64,000 bases of DNA from Oscillospiraceae bacterium (GTDB lineage: Bacteria > Bacillota > Clostridia > Oscillospirales > Ruminococcaceae), in contig JAHHTZ010000005.1 in the NCBI GenBank assembly GCA_020024285.1, positions 62,001-126,000 of the forward strand. Direction: 5' to 3'. Under the pieces are notes generated by a model. It did no database searches. It had not been told where the DNA came from and was given only the letters and a program-made list of their open reading frames with translations. How positions within the stretch are numbered: position 1 is the stretch's first letter; each line of letters opens with the position of its first letter. The position numbers were made by a program, and so were the translations under genes. Positions 51,379 through 59,450 of the stretch are shown piece after piece.

Positions 51379-52377
51379 ATGAAAAGTTCCGAATTTTTAG
51401 AGAAATTGCAGGATATCACAGAGAACTACAAAACGCTGTATGTGATGGGGTGCTTCGGAGCGCCGCTCAACAGCGCGAACAAGGAACGGTACATCAAGCA
51501 TCATCCATACAACACGCAGCCGCAGCGTGCAGCGATGATTCGTGCAGCCAACGGGGAAACCTTTGGCTTTGACTGCGTATGCCTTATCAAGGGGGTTTTG
51601 TGGGGCTGGAACGGGGATACTTCCAAAAACTTCGGTGGTGCAGGATATGCTGTGAACGGCGTCCCAGATTTGACGGCAAATGGCATGATTGCAGTGTGCC
51701 GCGATGTTTCCACGGACTTTGGGAGTATCGTACCAGGCGAAGCTCTGTGGTGCGAAGGACACATCGGGATCTACATCGGGGATGGCTTAGCGGTGGAATG
51801 TACCCCAAGCTGGAAGAACTGCGTGCAGATCACTTCCGTCGGAAACATTGGTGTAACACCGGGCTATCCGACCAGAAACTGGACGAAGCATGGCAAACTT
51901 CCCTATCTTATTTACGGTGATATAGACACAAAACCAGAGGACAACACACAGAACCATCCACAACGCTTCCAGATTGGTGATCGAGTGCGTTTCATCGGGA
52001 AGAAGCACTACACAGCATCCAATACATTAACAGGTTCTGAATGCCTGACAGGACTTGCAAAAGTGACTATGATTTCAAAGGGTGCAAAGCATCCATATCA
52101 TCTTGTCAGAGAGATCGGCGGAGGGTCCACTGTTTATGGCTGGGTGGATGCAGCAGACGTGACCTCCATTTCGACCGGAGCAGGAAATAGAGTCAAGGTT
52201 GGAAGTACCGTAAAATTGCAACCGGGAACGAAAACATACGGAGGAAAGAACCTTGCCAGATATGTTTTTGAACGTGAGTACACAGTCAAAGAAATAGAAA
52301 GGGATCGTGTGGTTCTTGTCTACAATGGTGTGGTTGTTGCAGCAGTTGCCCTTGCTGATTTGATTTTGATTTCATAG
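51379..52377 (+). CDS. endolysin, NlpC/P60-like with SH3 tail
   Basis: A 332-residue protein after AAAGGAGC. The N-terminal cysteine peptidase domain has the Cys in FGFDCVCLIKGVLWGW (about residue 63) and the His in EGHIGIYIGDG (about 130), the NlpC/P60 arrangement. Residues about 200-330 contain two SH3-like segments (QIGDRVRFIGKK, KVGSTVKLQPGTKTYGGKNL) for wall binding. It would cut peptide stems at lysis. Confidence 0.88.
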   Translation: MKSSEFLEKLQDITENYKTLYVMGCFGAPLNSANKERYIKHHPYNTQPQRAAMIRAANGETFGFDCVCLIKGVLWGWNGDTSKNFGGAGYAVNGVPDLTANGMIAVCRDVSTDFGSIVPGEALWCEGHIGIYIGDGLAVECTPSWKNCVQITSVGNIGVTPGYPTRNWTKHGKLPYLIYGDIDTKPEDNTQNHPQRFQIGDRVRFIGKKHYTASNTLTGSECLTGLAKVTMISKGAKHPYHLVREIGGGSTVYGWVDAADVTSISTGAGNRVKVGSTVKLQPGTKTYGGKNLARYVFEREYTVKEIERDRVVLVYNGVVVAAVALADLILIS

Positions 52378-52389
52378 GAGGAATGAAAG

Positions 52390-52740
52390 ATGAGTATTCT
52401 TGATTTTTTGCTTCAAAATTGGGACAGTGTTCTGGTGATTCTGGCGTTTCTGGGATTCGCAGCTGCTTTGGTGAAACGAGGTGAAACAAAGATCCTCAAA
52501 AAGATCCTCTTTAACCTTGTGGTCCAGGCAGAAAAGCAGTTCGGAGGCGGAACAGGCGAGCTCAAATTTGCAGCTGTTGCCGATTGGATCTATCAGAGGA
52601 TTCCTGCGATCCTAAAGCTCCTTTTCACGGAGAAGGACATTGCCAATATGATTGAGGCTGCCCTTGAGGAGGCAAAACGAGCCTGGGGCACAAATGAAAA
52701 TATCAGAACGTACATTGAGGTACCGGATAGCGAGAACTGA
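52390..52740 (+). CDS. phage holin, LLH family
   Basis: A 116-residue protein with one N-terminal membrane helix (about 13-30) and the LLH-family body (LVVQAEKQFGGGTGELKFAA, then WIYQRIPAIL and IEAALEEAKR). It would release the endolysin at the end of infection. AGGAGG precedes the ATG and the gene is followed by a strong terminator. Confidence 0.88.
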   Translation: MSILDFLLQNWDSVLVILAFLGFAAALVKRGETKILKKILFNLVVQAEKQFGGGTGELKFAAVADWIYQRIPAILKLLFTEKDIANMIEAALEEAKRAWGTNENIRTYIEVPDSEN

Positions 52741-52791
52741 ATATAGAGCAGATACAGACGTATGGAATCATTCTGACTGATATACTGAAAG

Positions 52792-52828
52792 AAACCGGGG
52801 CTGACCTTTTTAGGTCAGCCCCGGTTTT
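52792..52828 (+). terminator. terminator closing the phage late operon
   Basis: AAACCGGGGCTGACCT / AGGTCAGCCCCGGTTTT, 16-bp perfect stem. It separates the late operon from the cargo genes. Confidence 0.93.
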
Positions 52829-52852
52829 GCGTGTGTAGGGAGTAACAACATA

Positions 52853-52881
52853 TTGCAAATCCCCTTGTTATGTGCTATAAT
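52853..52881 (+). promoter_or_regulatory. sigma-A promoter of cargo gene 1
   Basis: TTGCAA (52853-52858), 17 bases, TATAAT (52876-52881), 64 bases before the start at 52945. It gives the cargo its own expression in the lysogen. Confidence 0.75.
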
Positions 52882-52944
52882 TCCCACACATTTACATATA
52901 TTGATAAAATATGGGATTCAGAAAATGCGAAAGGATGATGATTT

Positions 52945-53958
52945 GTGGAGAAAAACGTAAGGTGTCCAGCTTGTACATCTGATGCACTATACCAGTGTGA
53001 TGGATATACTGAATTTTATAAATGTCCTGTATGTGGAAGATTTGAGCTTGCATATCCATCACAGGATTCGAAACTGGATCGGAACCATTTGGCTGCTTAT
53101 CTGGTGTATCATTGTTATAAGAATACCTCAGGGACAGAGAAATATGAAGAGAGGTTCCACACGGTATGTAGCAAGGAATTTTACAGCAAAAGTGACAATA
53201 CGGGGAAACCGGTACATATGGATGCAGAGATTATTGAAAGTTGGTATCCTAAAACCTTTGCAGAACGGGTGGATAAAATTCTTCTATATATTGCATCCCA
53301 TACAGAACATGTAGGTCAATTATTAACACTGCCTAAGAATCTCTTGCTGAATGTCCTGTTTGTTGATAAACAAAGGATGGATAATGATGTTTGGTCACCA
53401 ACAAAAAATCAGTGGGTGGAGAGAGATGAGAAGGAGTATATTCAAGAAGTGAACTACATGCTTGGATTCTTAAGACATCAACACTATATCGATACGAATG
53501 AATTTGTAGGATCAAACCTTCATTCTATCGTATTGGCTCCGGAAGGCTACGCACGGGTGGATGAATTGCAAAAAAATACTTCGAGTGGACGTAATGTGTT
53601 GGTTGCTATGAGCTTCCATGAAACCCAAAAACGTCGTGAAATGATACGAAAAGGCATTTCTGATGCTGGATACAATGCAGTTTTCATTGACGAAGTTCAG
53701 CATAACAATCTTATTACACCTGAGCTGCTCAAATATATCAAGGACAGCAAATTTGTGGTAGCTGATTTAACAGACGAAAACAATGGTGCATACTTTGAAG
53801 AAGGCTATGCGATGGGATTAGGAAAAACTGTTATTCAGCTTTGCAGGCATGATGTGAGATTGCATTTCGATATTGCTCAGAAAAATACTATCATGTGGGA
53901 AAGAGAAGAGGATATTCCAGAACGTTTAACTAAGAGAATTGAAGCAACGATTGATTGA
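52945..53958 (+). CDS. zinc-ribbon protein with nucleoside deoxyribosyltransferase/TIR-like domain
   Basis: A 337-residue protein (GTG start; AAAGGATGATG upstream). Residues 7-33 hold two Cys pairs (CPAC and CPVC). The C-terminal 120 residues (VLVAMSFHETQKRREMIRKG, FVVADLTDENNGAYFEEGYA, LGKTVIQLC) match the flavodoxin-like nucleotide-processing fold shared by deoxyribosyltransferase-like effectors and some anti-phage sensors. The end LHFDIAQKNTIMWE is conserved in these. Likely lysogen-expressed defence or exclusion protein; function is inferred. Confidence 0.72.
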   Translation: MEKNVRCPACTSDALYQCDGYTEFYKCPVCGRFELAYPSQDSKLDRNHLAAYLVYHCYKNTSGTEKYEERFHTVCSKEFYSKSDNTGKPVHMDAEIIESWYPKTFAERVDKILLYIASHTEHVGQLLTLPKNLLLNVLFVDKQRMDNDVWSPTKNQWVERDEKEYIQEVNYMLGFLRHQHYIDTNEFVGSNLHSIVLAPEGYARVDELQKNTSSGRNVLVAMSFHETQKRREMIRKGISDAGYNAVFIDEVQHNNLITPELLKYIKDSKFVVADLTDENNGAYFEEGYAMGLGKTVIQLCRHDVRLHFDIAQKNTIMWEREEDIPERLTKRIEATID

Positions 53959-54124
53959 TGCGGCGGTTGTGGGATTTAATCTGGATTGAAAAGCAATGAT
54001 TATATTGAAAAATTATTGTAATTTATCATAGGAATAGGTGAGTTTATGAAATTTCATGATTTTCCCATGCAGAATATTATCTGATAATATACAAAACAAT
54101 CAAAAATGGTCGAGAAGGAGATAG

Positions 54125-54155
54125 AAACAGCACCCGTTTTTAGCGGGTGCTGTTT
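54125..54155. terminator. terminator after solitary hicB
   Basis: GAAACAGCACCCG / CGGGTGCTGTTTC with an A-T rich loop, just after the hicB stop on the minus strand. The bases 53959-54124 hold no gene. Confidence 0.82.
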
Positions 54156-54156
54156 C

Positions 54157-54543
54157 TTAGTCCTTGATATCAAGCTGTTGTTTCAGTGCGGATTGCAGGA
54201 TTCCCGAAAAGTTGAGGTGCGCTTCCTCCGCTGCTTCGTTGAGCCAGGAAGGGATGGTGAGTGTTTTCTTCACCGATTTGGTGCTGTGGCGGCGCTCATA
54301 CGCCAGACGGTCAAACGGTACTGCCATGACGAACTGCCCTTCCTCGCACCGGAGTGCGTTCGGATGGGAGAAGGAAGGAAGCTCCTTCACGTCTTCAAGA
54401 TAGAGTCCGATCGCCTCGCAGACCATTTCTACGGTTTCGTCAAGGGTTTCACCCTGAGAAAAGCATCCGTCAAGATCCGGTACAAATGCAGAGTACCCAC
54501 TCTCTTCCGGAGAAAAAACAACAGGAATATAAATCATCTTCAT
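54157..54543 (-). CDS. hicB: HicB-like antitoxin, solitary
   Basis: A 128-residue HicB-family protein. The RNase H-like domain (IPVVFSPEESGYSAFVPDLD, GCFSQGETLDETVEMVCEAI) is followed by a C-terminal ribbon-helix-helix-like region (TLTIPSWLNEAAEEAHLNFS). AAGGAGGCAC lies before the start. HicA toxin genes normally adjoin hicB; none is found on either side, so this copy is an orphan. Its RHH domain may let it act as a regulator or as a protecting antitoxin against other HicA. Confidence 0.85.
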   Translation of the reverse strand: MKMIYIPVVFSPEESGYSAFVPDLDGCFSQGETLDETVEMVCEAIGLYLEDVKELPSFSHPNALRCEEGQFVMAVPFDRLAYERRHSTKSVKKTLTIPSWLNEAAEEAHLNFSGILQSALKQQLDIKD

Positions 54544-54678
54544 GTATGTGCCTCCTTCACCTCATTTCCTGTAATTTTATTATAACATGTATAATACGTA
54601 TAGTAAATTGACACTAAAATATTCGAAGAGAAAATATGCCAGCAATACGAAGAAAAACAATAAAGAAGGGATAGCATA

Positions 54679-54720
54679 AGCCCCTCCTCAGCTGGATACG
54701 GCTGGGGAGGGGCTGTTTTT
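54679..54720 (+). terminator. terminator in the gap after hicB
   Basis: AGCCCCTCCTCAGC / GCTGGGGAGGGGCT with T-rich end. Bases 54544-54890 otherwise hold the hicB promoter (TATAAT near 54585 on the minus strand) and no ORF with a ribosome site. Confidence 0.8.
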
Positions 54721-54891
54721 GTTTGAGAGAAAAATGAGAATATCTGTTTGCTGATACAGAAAAGTATTCAAAAAGCAATGGTAGATTATGGAAAGGAAAT
54801 GTGGTAAAATAAAAGATACATTGGGATTACAATCTGAAAATAATTCAGATACATATATTCAGTGGGATGTGCAAAGAAAGGAAGCATTTGA

Positions 54892-56670
54892 ATGGACAAG
54901 ACAGACTATAAATATCGAATTGATAAGATTTGTTTCAAGCATGATTCATCTTTTGAGCCAAAGAGGATCAATGTATTTATTGGTGCAAACAATTGTGGGA
55001 AGACACAGCTTCTAAAAGATATACTTGCATATATAACAGGAAAAAATGATAATAGAGTCTTTGTAGAAGAGCTGGAGGTGCCTTATCCGCAATCGTGGGA
55101 TGAGATGCAGCAGGCTTATGATATGAAAATAGCCACAAGGGATCATGGTGTACAATTTCAGCACATTTCTCCTACATTTGATGAAAATCCAGTGGGATTT
55201 GTATATCGAGAATACACAGAGCTGGTAGATGTAATTACTCATTATTTGGAAGAAAACAAACAAGAATTTCGTGCCATCACAGGCGCAGGATTGGTAAGTT
55301 ATTTAAACACTGATAATAGGCTAAACCTATCGAAGAGTCATAGTGTAGAAGCTAATTTGAACAGTCGTGAAGCTAAAAATGTATTAGAAGCGTTATATCA
55401 ATCTAACTCCAATTCCGTACAAAAAGTTAAAGAATGTATCAAGAAGATCTTAAATATAGATGTATTTTTGAATCCATATAATTTAGGCTTGTTAGAATTT
55501 AAGGTAGGGGAGGACTTTTCATCTGTACCAACCGATCCACAGGAAGCAAACAAGTATCTTGCCAGATTTGAATCCCTTGATTCTCAAGGGGATGGACTAA
55601 GGAGTGTATTGGGAATAATCGGAGCGATGGTGTCCACCCAAAAGCCTATTATTCTGTTAGATGAACCAGAAGCATTCCTACATCCGCCACAGGCTTTGCG
55701 ATTAGGCGAAATTATTTCGGAACTGGTGGATGAGAATCAGCAAATATTCATTGCTACCCATAGTGCTGATTTTTTGAGAGGACTTCTCAGTGCATCTCAG
55801 GATTCCGTAATTGTACATCTTGATCGCTCTTATTGTAACACACAGACGAATGTTTTGGACCCTGATACGCTTCATAAAATCGTCACAAATCCTCTCCTTT
55901 CTTCGTCAAGGGTTTTAGAGGGAATGTTCTATAAAGGAGTAGTTGCAACAGAGGCAGATGCAGACACTGTATTTTACCAGCGACTATTTCAAAAAATTGG
56001 TGGAGCTGACCAAATCCATTTTGTTCATGCACACAATAAGCAAACACTTAAAAAAGTTGTAGAACCATATCGTAAGTTGGGGATTAGGTTTGCGATGATT
56101 GCCGATGCTGATGTTATTAGAGATCAGAGTGAATTTGGTGCTATACTCAAAACAATAGTAGATGAGGATTTGAAAAAACAAATATTGGATGATCGTGAGA
56201 AGATCATGGAGCACTTCCAGGGTAAAAATAAGCGTGATATCTTACAGGAACTAAAAGAGAAAACGCAAAAACTTATTGATGAATGTGTGATTTCTGAATC
56301 ATCTACGGAAGAAGAATGTGAAAACAAATTAGAAAATTTTAGAAGAAAGTTAAAAAAACTTCGGGAAGGCTCAGATGACCTTTCTGAATTTAAGGAAAAA
56401 GGTCGTGCTTCACTTCCTTTAGAACTTCAGGAAACTTTCGATTCATTATGGAATATGTGTGCCAATGCTGGACTTTTTATAGTGAAAGTTGGTGAATTGG
56501 AATCTTGGTTAGAAGAATATGGAGTAGAAAGAAAAGATAATAAAGCAACATGGATATCAGCTGCGTTGGATGAAATACCAAAAATCTCATATGATGCAGG
56601 TAAAGAAATATGGAAGTTTATGGATGAGTTAAAAAATTTCTTAATAGATTCGGATAAAGGATTAAAATAA
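54892..56670 (+). CDS. OLD-family ATPase with C-terminal TOPRIM nuclease
   Basis: A 592-residue protein. N-terminal SMC-like ATPase: Walker A GANNCGKTQL (about residues 30-39) and signature/Walker B SQGDGLRSVLG and ILLDEPEAFLHPP (about 255-267), H-loop IFIATHS. The C-terminal TOPRIM domain starts at VVATEADADTVFYQRLF (about 352-368) with IADADV (about 401-406). OLD proteins (named from P2) block superinfecting phage. No UvrD-like helicase is adjacent, so this looks like a single-gene, class 1 OLD. AAAGGA precedes the ATG. Confidence 0.85.
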   Translation: MDKTDYKYRIDKICFKHDSSFEPKRINVFIGANNCGKTQLLKDILAYITGKNDNRVFVEELEVPYPQSWDEMQQAYDMKIATRDHGVQFQHISPTFDENPVGFVYREYTELVDVITHYLEENKQEFRAITGAGLVSYLNTDNRLNLSKSHSVEANLNSREAKNVLEALYQSNSNSVQKVKECIKKILNIDVFLNPYNLGLLEFKVGEDFSSVPTDPQEANKYLARFESLDSQGDGLRSVLGIIGAMVSTQKPIILLDEPEAFLHPPQALRLGEIISELVDENQQIFIATHSADFLRGLLSASQDSVIVHLDRSYCNTQTNVLDPDTLHKIVTNPLLSSSRVLEGMFYKGVVATEADADTVFYQRLFQKIGGADQIHFVHAHNKQTLKKVVEPYRKLGIRFAMIADADVIRDQSEFGAILKTIVDEDLKKQILDDREKIMEHFQGKNKRDILQELKEKTQKLIDECVISESSTEEECENKLENFRRKLKKLREGSDDLSEFKEKGRASLPLELQETFDSLWNMCANAGLFIVKVGELESWLEEYGVERKDNKATWISAALDEIPKISYDAGKEIWKFMDELKNFLIDSDKGLK

Positions 56671-56854
56671 ATCTCCATTTCAACCTCTTTTAACAGCTTG
56701 AAGTATCCTTCAGGACGTTACAGTAATACAGCCCGTTAATATACAGATAAAAATCATTATTTTTCTGGCTTTTTATATCATTTATATTGCGAAAAAATCA
56801 AGGATGAACCAAGAGCCAATTTTATATAGAAATATATTCATAGACAGGATATGA

Positions 56855-56884
56855 TTGAAAAAGAACTGTTTTGTATGGTATTAT
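56855..56884 (+). promoter_or_regulatory. promoter of the two-gene ATPase-nuclease unit
   Basis: TTGAAA (56855-56860), 18 bases, TATTAT (56879-56884), 70 bases before the ATPase gene. The gap 56671-56854 is AT-rich and shows nothing else. Confidence 0.6.
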
Positions 56885-56954
56885 TATGTATAAAGTATAT
56901 AGAATCGTACCCTGTGAAAGATTTTGATTGTGTAACAAATAAAGAGGTTTTTAT

Positions 56955-58292
56955 ATGAAATTGTACATTGATAATTTTGCAAAGATAAAAACGGCTGAAA
57001 TTGTCGTGGATGGGATCACCGTAATAGCAGGAGATAACGACACCGGAAAAAGCACCATCGGTAAGATTTTATTTTCTCTGTTTAACGCAATTTCAGGAAT
57101 TGAGAGCCGGATCGCAGAACAAAGAAAAATGGAAATCCACAATAAATGCCAAAAAATCATAAGGAATTATTTCTCAAACAATGCATACAGTCTGATTCCA
57201 AACCAGGAACGATCTGCCTGGATGGTGGCAAGAAGCATCGGTGATAAATTAGATTTTCTGGGCAAAAATGCGGGGTATACAGAAGCGAATATCAGCAACA
57301 CAGTCCAAGAGAGCTTGAACCTGCTGTACAAAGAATTCAATATAGAAGAGGAAGCCAAGCAGTTAGACACAGAGGGCGTTGTGGAGGAAGTTACACAAAC
57401 GATTCAGGAAATTTTGAATTTACCGGATGCACCAATCATTCGTGAAATTTTATCAAGGTATTTCCGAGAGGTGTTCCACAAACAAATTCAGCATGTAAAC
57501 CATCCTGACGCAGACACCGAATTAAAACTGGAAATAAAGGATAAACAGATCGAGCTGGCATTTATGAATAATGAATGTGAGAGCTTTAGTACAGATATTG
57601 CACTGGAGCACAAGGCAATTTATATTGATGATCCCTTTGTAGCAGATAAGATGAATCAGGAATCATTTTTCATGAATCTTTCCGACGACAGCCTGATGAA
57701 CCAGACTTTAGCAAAATGGCTGCGAGGAAAAGGAGAAAAGAGCGATATCATAGATGGAGTGATCGGCAGCGTTTTGGCAAAAGAAAAACAATCTGCCATC
57801 TATGATCTGCTGCAGTCTGTAGTGCAGGGCACGATTATTCGCGATCAAACGGATGAGTTTTACCTAAAACGGGAGGGTATGAACCAAAATCTTTCCATTC
57901 AAAATCTCTCCACAGGCTTAAAATCATTCCTCATCATACAAAGGCTGTTGGATGGTGTGATTGGGGAGAAGGATGTCCTGATCTTAGATGAGCCGGAGAT
58001 CCATCTGCATCCACAGTGGCAGCTTATTTATGCAGAGCTGATCGTGCTGCTGCAAAAACAATTCGATCTGTCAATTTTGGTCACAACACACAGCCCGTAT
58101 TTCTTGGATGCGATCAATTTATATTCCATCAAGCACGGGATCGATTCAAAAGTCAATTACTATTCAGCCTGCATGGATGAAGACGCTGTTAAAATGGAGA
58201 ATGTGACAAACGATTTGGAAGCAATCTATAAAAAGATGGCAGCTCCATTTGACATTCTGGATACACTTCGTTATGAATTACAAAATGAGTAG
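56955..58292 (+). CDS. AAA ATPase of a two-gene defence-like unit
   Basis: A 445-residue SMC/OLD-type ATPase. Walker A AGDNDTGKSTIG (about residues 25-36), signature NLSTGLKSFLI (about 320-330), Walker B VLILDEPEIHLHPQW (about 344-358) and H-loop LVTTHSPYF. The middle is helical. No TOPRIM is present. It is followed after 9 bases by a nuclease-like gene. The pair is a form common in phage defence islands, where the ATPase senses and the partner cuts. I do not identify it with a named system. Confidence 0.78.
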   Translation: MKLYIDNFAKIKTAEIVVDGITVIAGDNDTGKSTIGKILFSLFNAISGIESRIAEQRKMEIHNKCQKIIRNYFSNNAYSLIPNQERSAWMVARSIGDKLDFLGKNAGYTEANISNTVQESLNLLYKEFNIEEEAKQLDTEGVVEEVTQTIQEILNLPDAPIIREILSRYFREVFHKQIQHVNHPDADTELKLEIKDKQIELAFMNNECESFSTDIALEHKAIYIDDPFVADKMNQESFFMNLSDDSLMNQTLAKWLRGKGEKSDIIDGVIGSVLAKEKQSAIYDLLQSVVQGTIIRDQTDEFYLKREGMNQNLSIQNLSTGLKSFLIIQRLLDGVIGEKDVLILDEPEIHLHPQWQLIYAELIVLLQKQFDLSILVTTHSPYFLDAINLYSIKHGIDSKVNYYSACMDEDAVKMENVTNDLEAIYKKMAAPFDILDTLRYELQNE

Positions 58293-58301
58293 AGGGACAG
58301 T

Positions 58302-58901
58302 ATGAAACAGGAGATTATTGACCAATTGCATCCTATTTTGAAAAACAATATCTGCTCTATGAAAACAGCATCCTATGATGATAAAAATAAAATGTTCCTG
58401 TCGCAGAGCAGGATCAAGGTGATTCATTTTGACAACATCCCGAATGAGTACAGCAAAAGAAAACACTTGTCCATGACGCCAAAATCGAACGATGCACTTT
58501 ATATTTCGGGCGACGATTGGTACTTTATCGAATTTAAGAATGGTCAGGTGAAAAAAGAGGACATCTTCCGAAAAATTTATGACAGCCTGATTATGCTGAT
58601 CGAGCTAAAGATCATTCCGGATCTCGATTTCTCCAGAAGCAACATCTGCTATATCCTGGTTTGCCATACCAATGATCAAGGCAATGCAGTTCAAAGCTCT
58701 GCAAGCAGAGCCAAAATTGCAAATGGCGTTAGATGCAACGCACATCAGTATAAAATGCTGTATGATACCCATAAATTCAAGGAATACCTGTTTCACGAGG
58801 TCCGCACCTGTGATCCGGATGAATTCCAGAGATATTTTATCGATGCAATGGAGCGGGCAGAAAACAGCGAAGATGCCAAGGATACTGTGGACATTCCTTA
58901 G
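58302..58901 (+). CDS. nuclease-like partner of the AAA ATPase
   Basis: A 199-residue protein 9 bases after the ATPase gene. The central DALYISGDDWYFIEFKNGQV has the D, then E-x-K spacing of a PD-(D/E)XK nuclease core (GDDWYFIEFK), which is the basis for the call. The second half is helical with SSASRAKIANGVRCN, which may bind nucleic acid. The gene ends before the last phage terminator. Its family is not recognised; function is inferred from the motif and pairing. Confidence 0.6.
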   Translation: MKQEIIDQLHPILKNNICSMKTASYDDKNKMFLSQSRIKVIHFDNIPNEYSKRKHLSMTPKSNDALYISGDDWYFIEFKNGQVKKEDIFRKIYDSLIMLIELKIIPDLDFSRSNICYILVCHTNDQGNAVQSSASRAKIANGVRCNAHQYKMLYDTHKFKEYLFHEVRTCDPDEFQRYFIDAMERAENSEDAKDTVDIP

Positions 58902-58931
58902 ACACCGCATCCGCAAAGACACAAAGTTTAA

Positions 58932-58970
58932 GAGAGCAGCTTGTCCTATTCACAAGCTGCTCTCCTTTTT
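58932..58970 (+). terminator. terminator at the right end of the prophage
   Basis: GAGAGCAGCTTGT / ACAAGCTGCTCTC and a C-TTTTT run, 25 bases before attR. It blocks phage transcripts from entering the cotJC remnant. Confidence 0.92.
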
Positions 58971-58994
58971 ATTCGATACAGATATCATCTACGC

Positions 58995-59011
58995 ACAGAA
59001 GAACTGGCGCA
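58995..59011 (+). repeat. attR core, 17-bp direct repeat
   Basis: ACAGAAGAACTGGCGCA, identical to attL and in the same reading frame of cotJC (ACA GAA GAA CTG GCG CA). Immediately to the right cotJC resumes with T GTA GAA ATG. Confidence 0.95.
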
Positions 59012-59435
59012 TGTAGAAATGATCTGCGCCATTGTCTACCAGCTCACGCGCGATCTCACCGAAAAGGAGATCATCGACAGCGGGTTCGACACCTATTTTG
59101 TGGATCACACCACCGGGATCTATCCCGTTGCCGCATCCGGGGTCCCGTTCTCGGCATCGACGTTTCAGTCGACCGGCGACATCATCGCCGATCTCAACGA
59201 GGACCTCGCTGCGGAGCAAAAGGCGCGCGTCACCTACGACAACATCCTGCGCCTTGTAGACGATGCGGATGTCCGCGATGTCATCAAGTTCCTGCGCGCA
59301 AGGGAGATCGTGCATTACCAGCGCTTCGGTGAAGCGCTCCAACTGACGCAGGATCGCCTCGACAGCAAGAACTTCTACGCCTTTAACCCATCCTTCGACA
59401 AAGACCCCGCCCCGCGTCCGCAGCCAAGACAGTAA
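58995..59435 (+). pseudogene. cotJC: cotJC 3' part, separated by the prophage
   Basis: From attR rightward the frame encodes TEELAHVEMICAIVYQL, ..., GVPFSASTFQSTGDIIADLN, AAEQKARVTYDNIL and FLRAREIVHYQRF, the remaining two thirds of CotJC including its second Glu and His metal ligands. There is no ribosome site at this end, so it is silent unless the prophage is removed. It stops 15 bases before the amidase gene. The joined product would have 208 residues. Confidence 0.93.
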
Positions 59436-59450
59436 AAGGAGGAACGCCAT

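Larger units (their letters stand above)
13576..59011. mobile_element. 45.4-kb prophage inserted in cotJC
   Basis: The element is bounded by identical 17-bp cores and the unit between them is 45,419 bp. It holds a large serine recombinase at the left end, repressor and early genes, replication and partition genes, a full lambda-type head module, a contractile P2/Mu-type tail, baseplate and fibres, lysis genes and cargo. All structural genes look intact with no obvious frameshift except the normal programmed one in the tail chaperone. It may therefore be a functional myovirus or phage-plasmid and also a sporulation intervening element. Confidence 0.95.

Noticed and set aside
54788..55015. 75-residue ORF overlapping the start of the OLD gene
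   Set aside because: It overlaps the OLD N-terminus in another frame, has no domain, and the OLD start has the better ribosome site.
13576..59011. Integration into a tRNA gene
   Set aside because: Both junctions lie inside cotJC and no tRNA is present at either.
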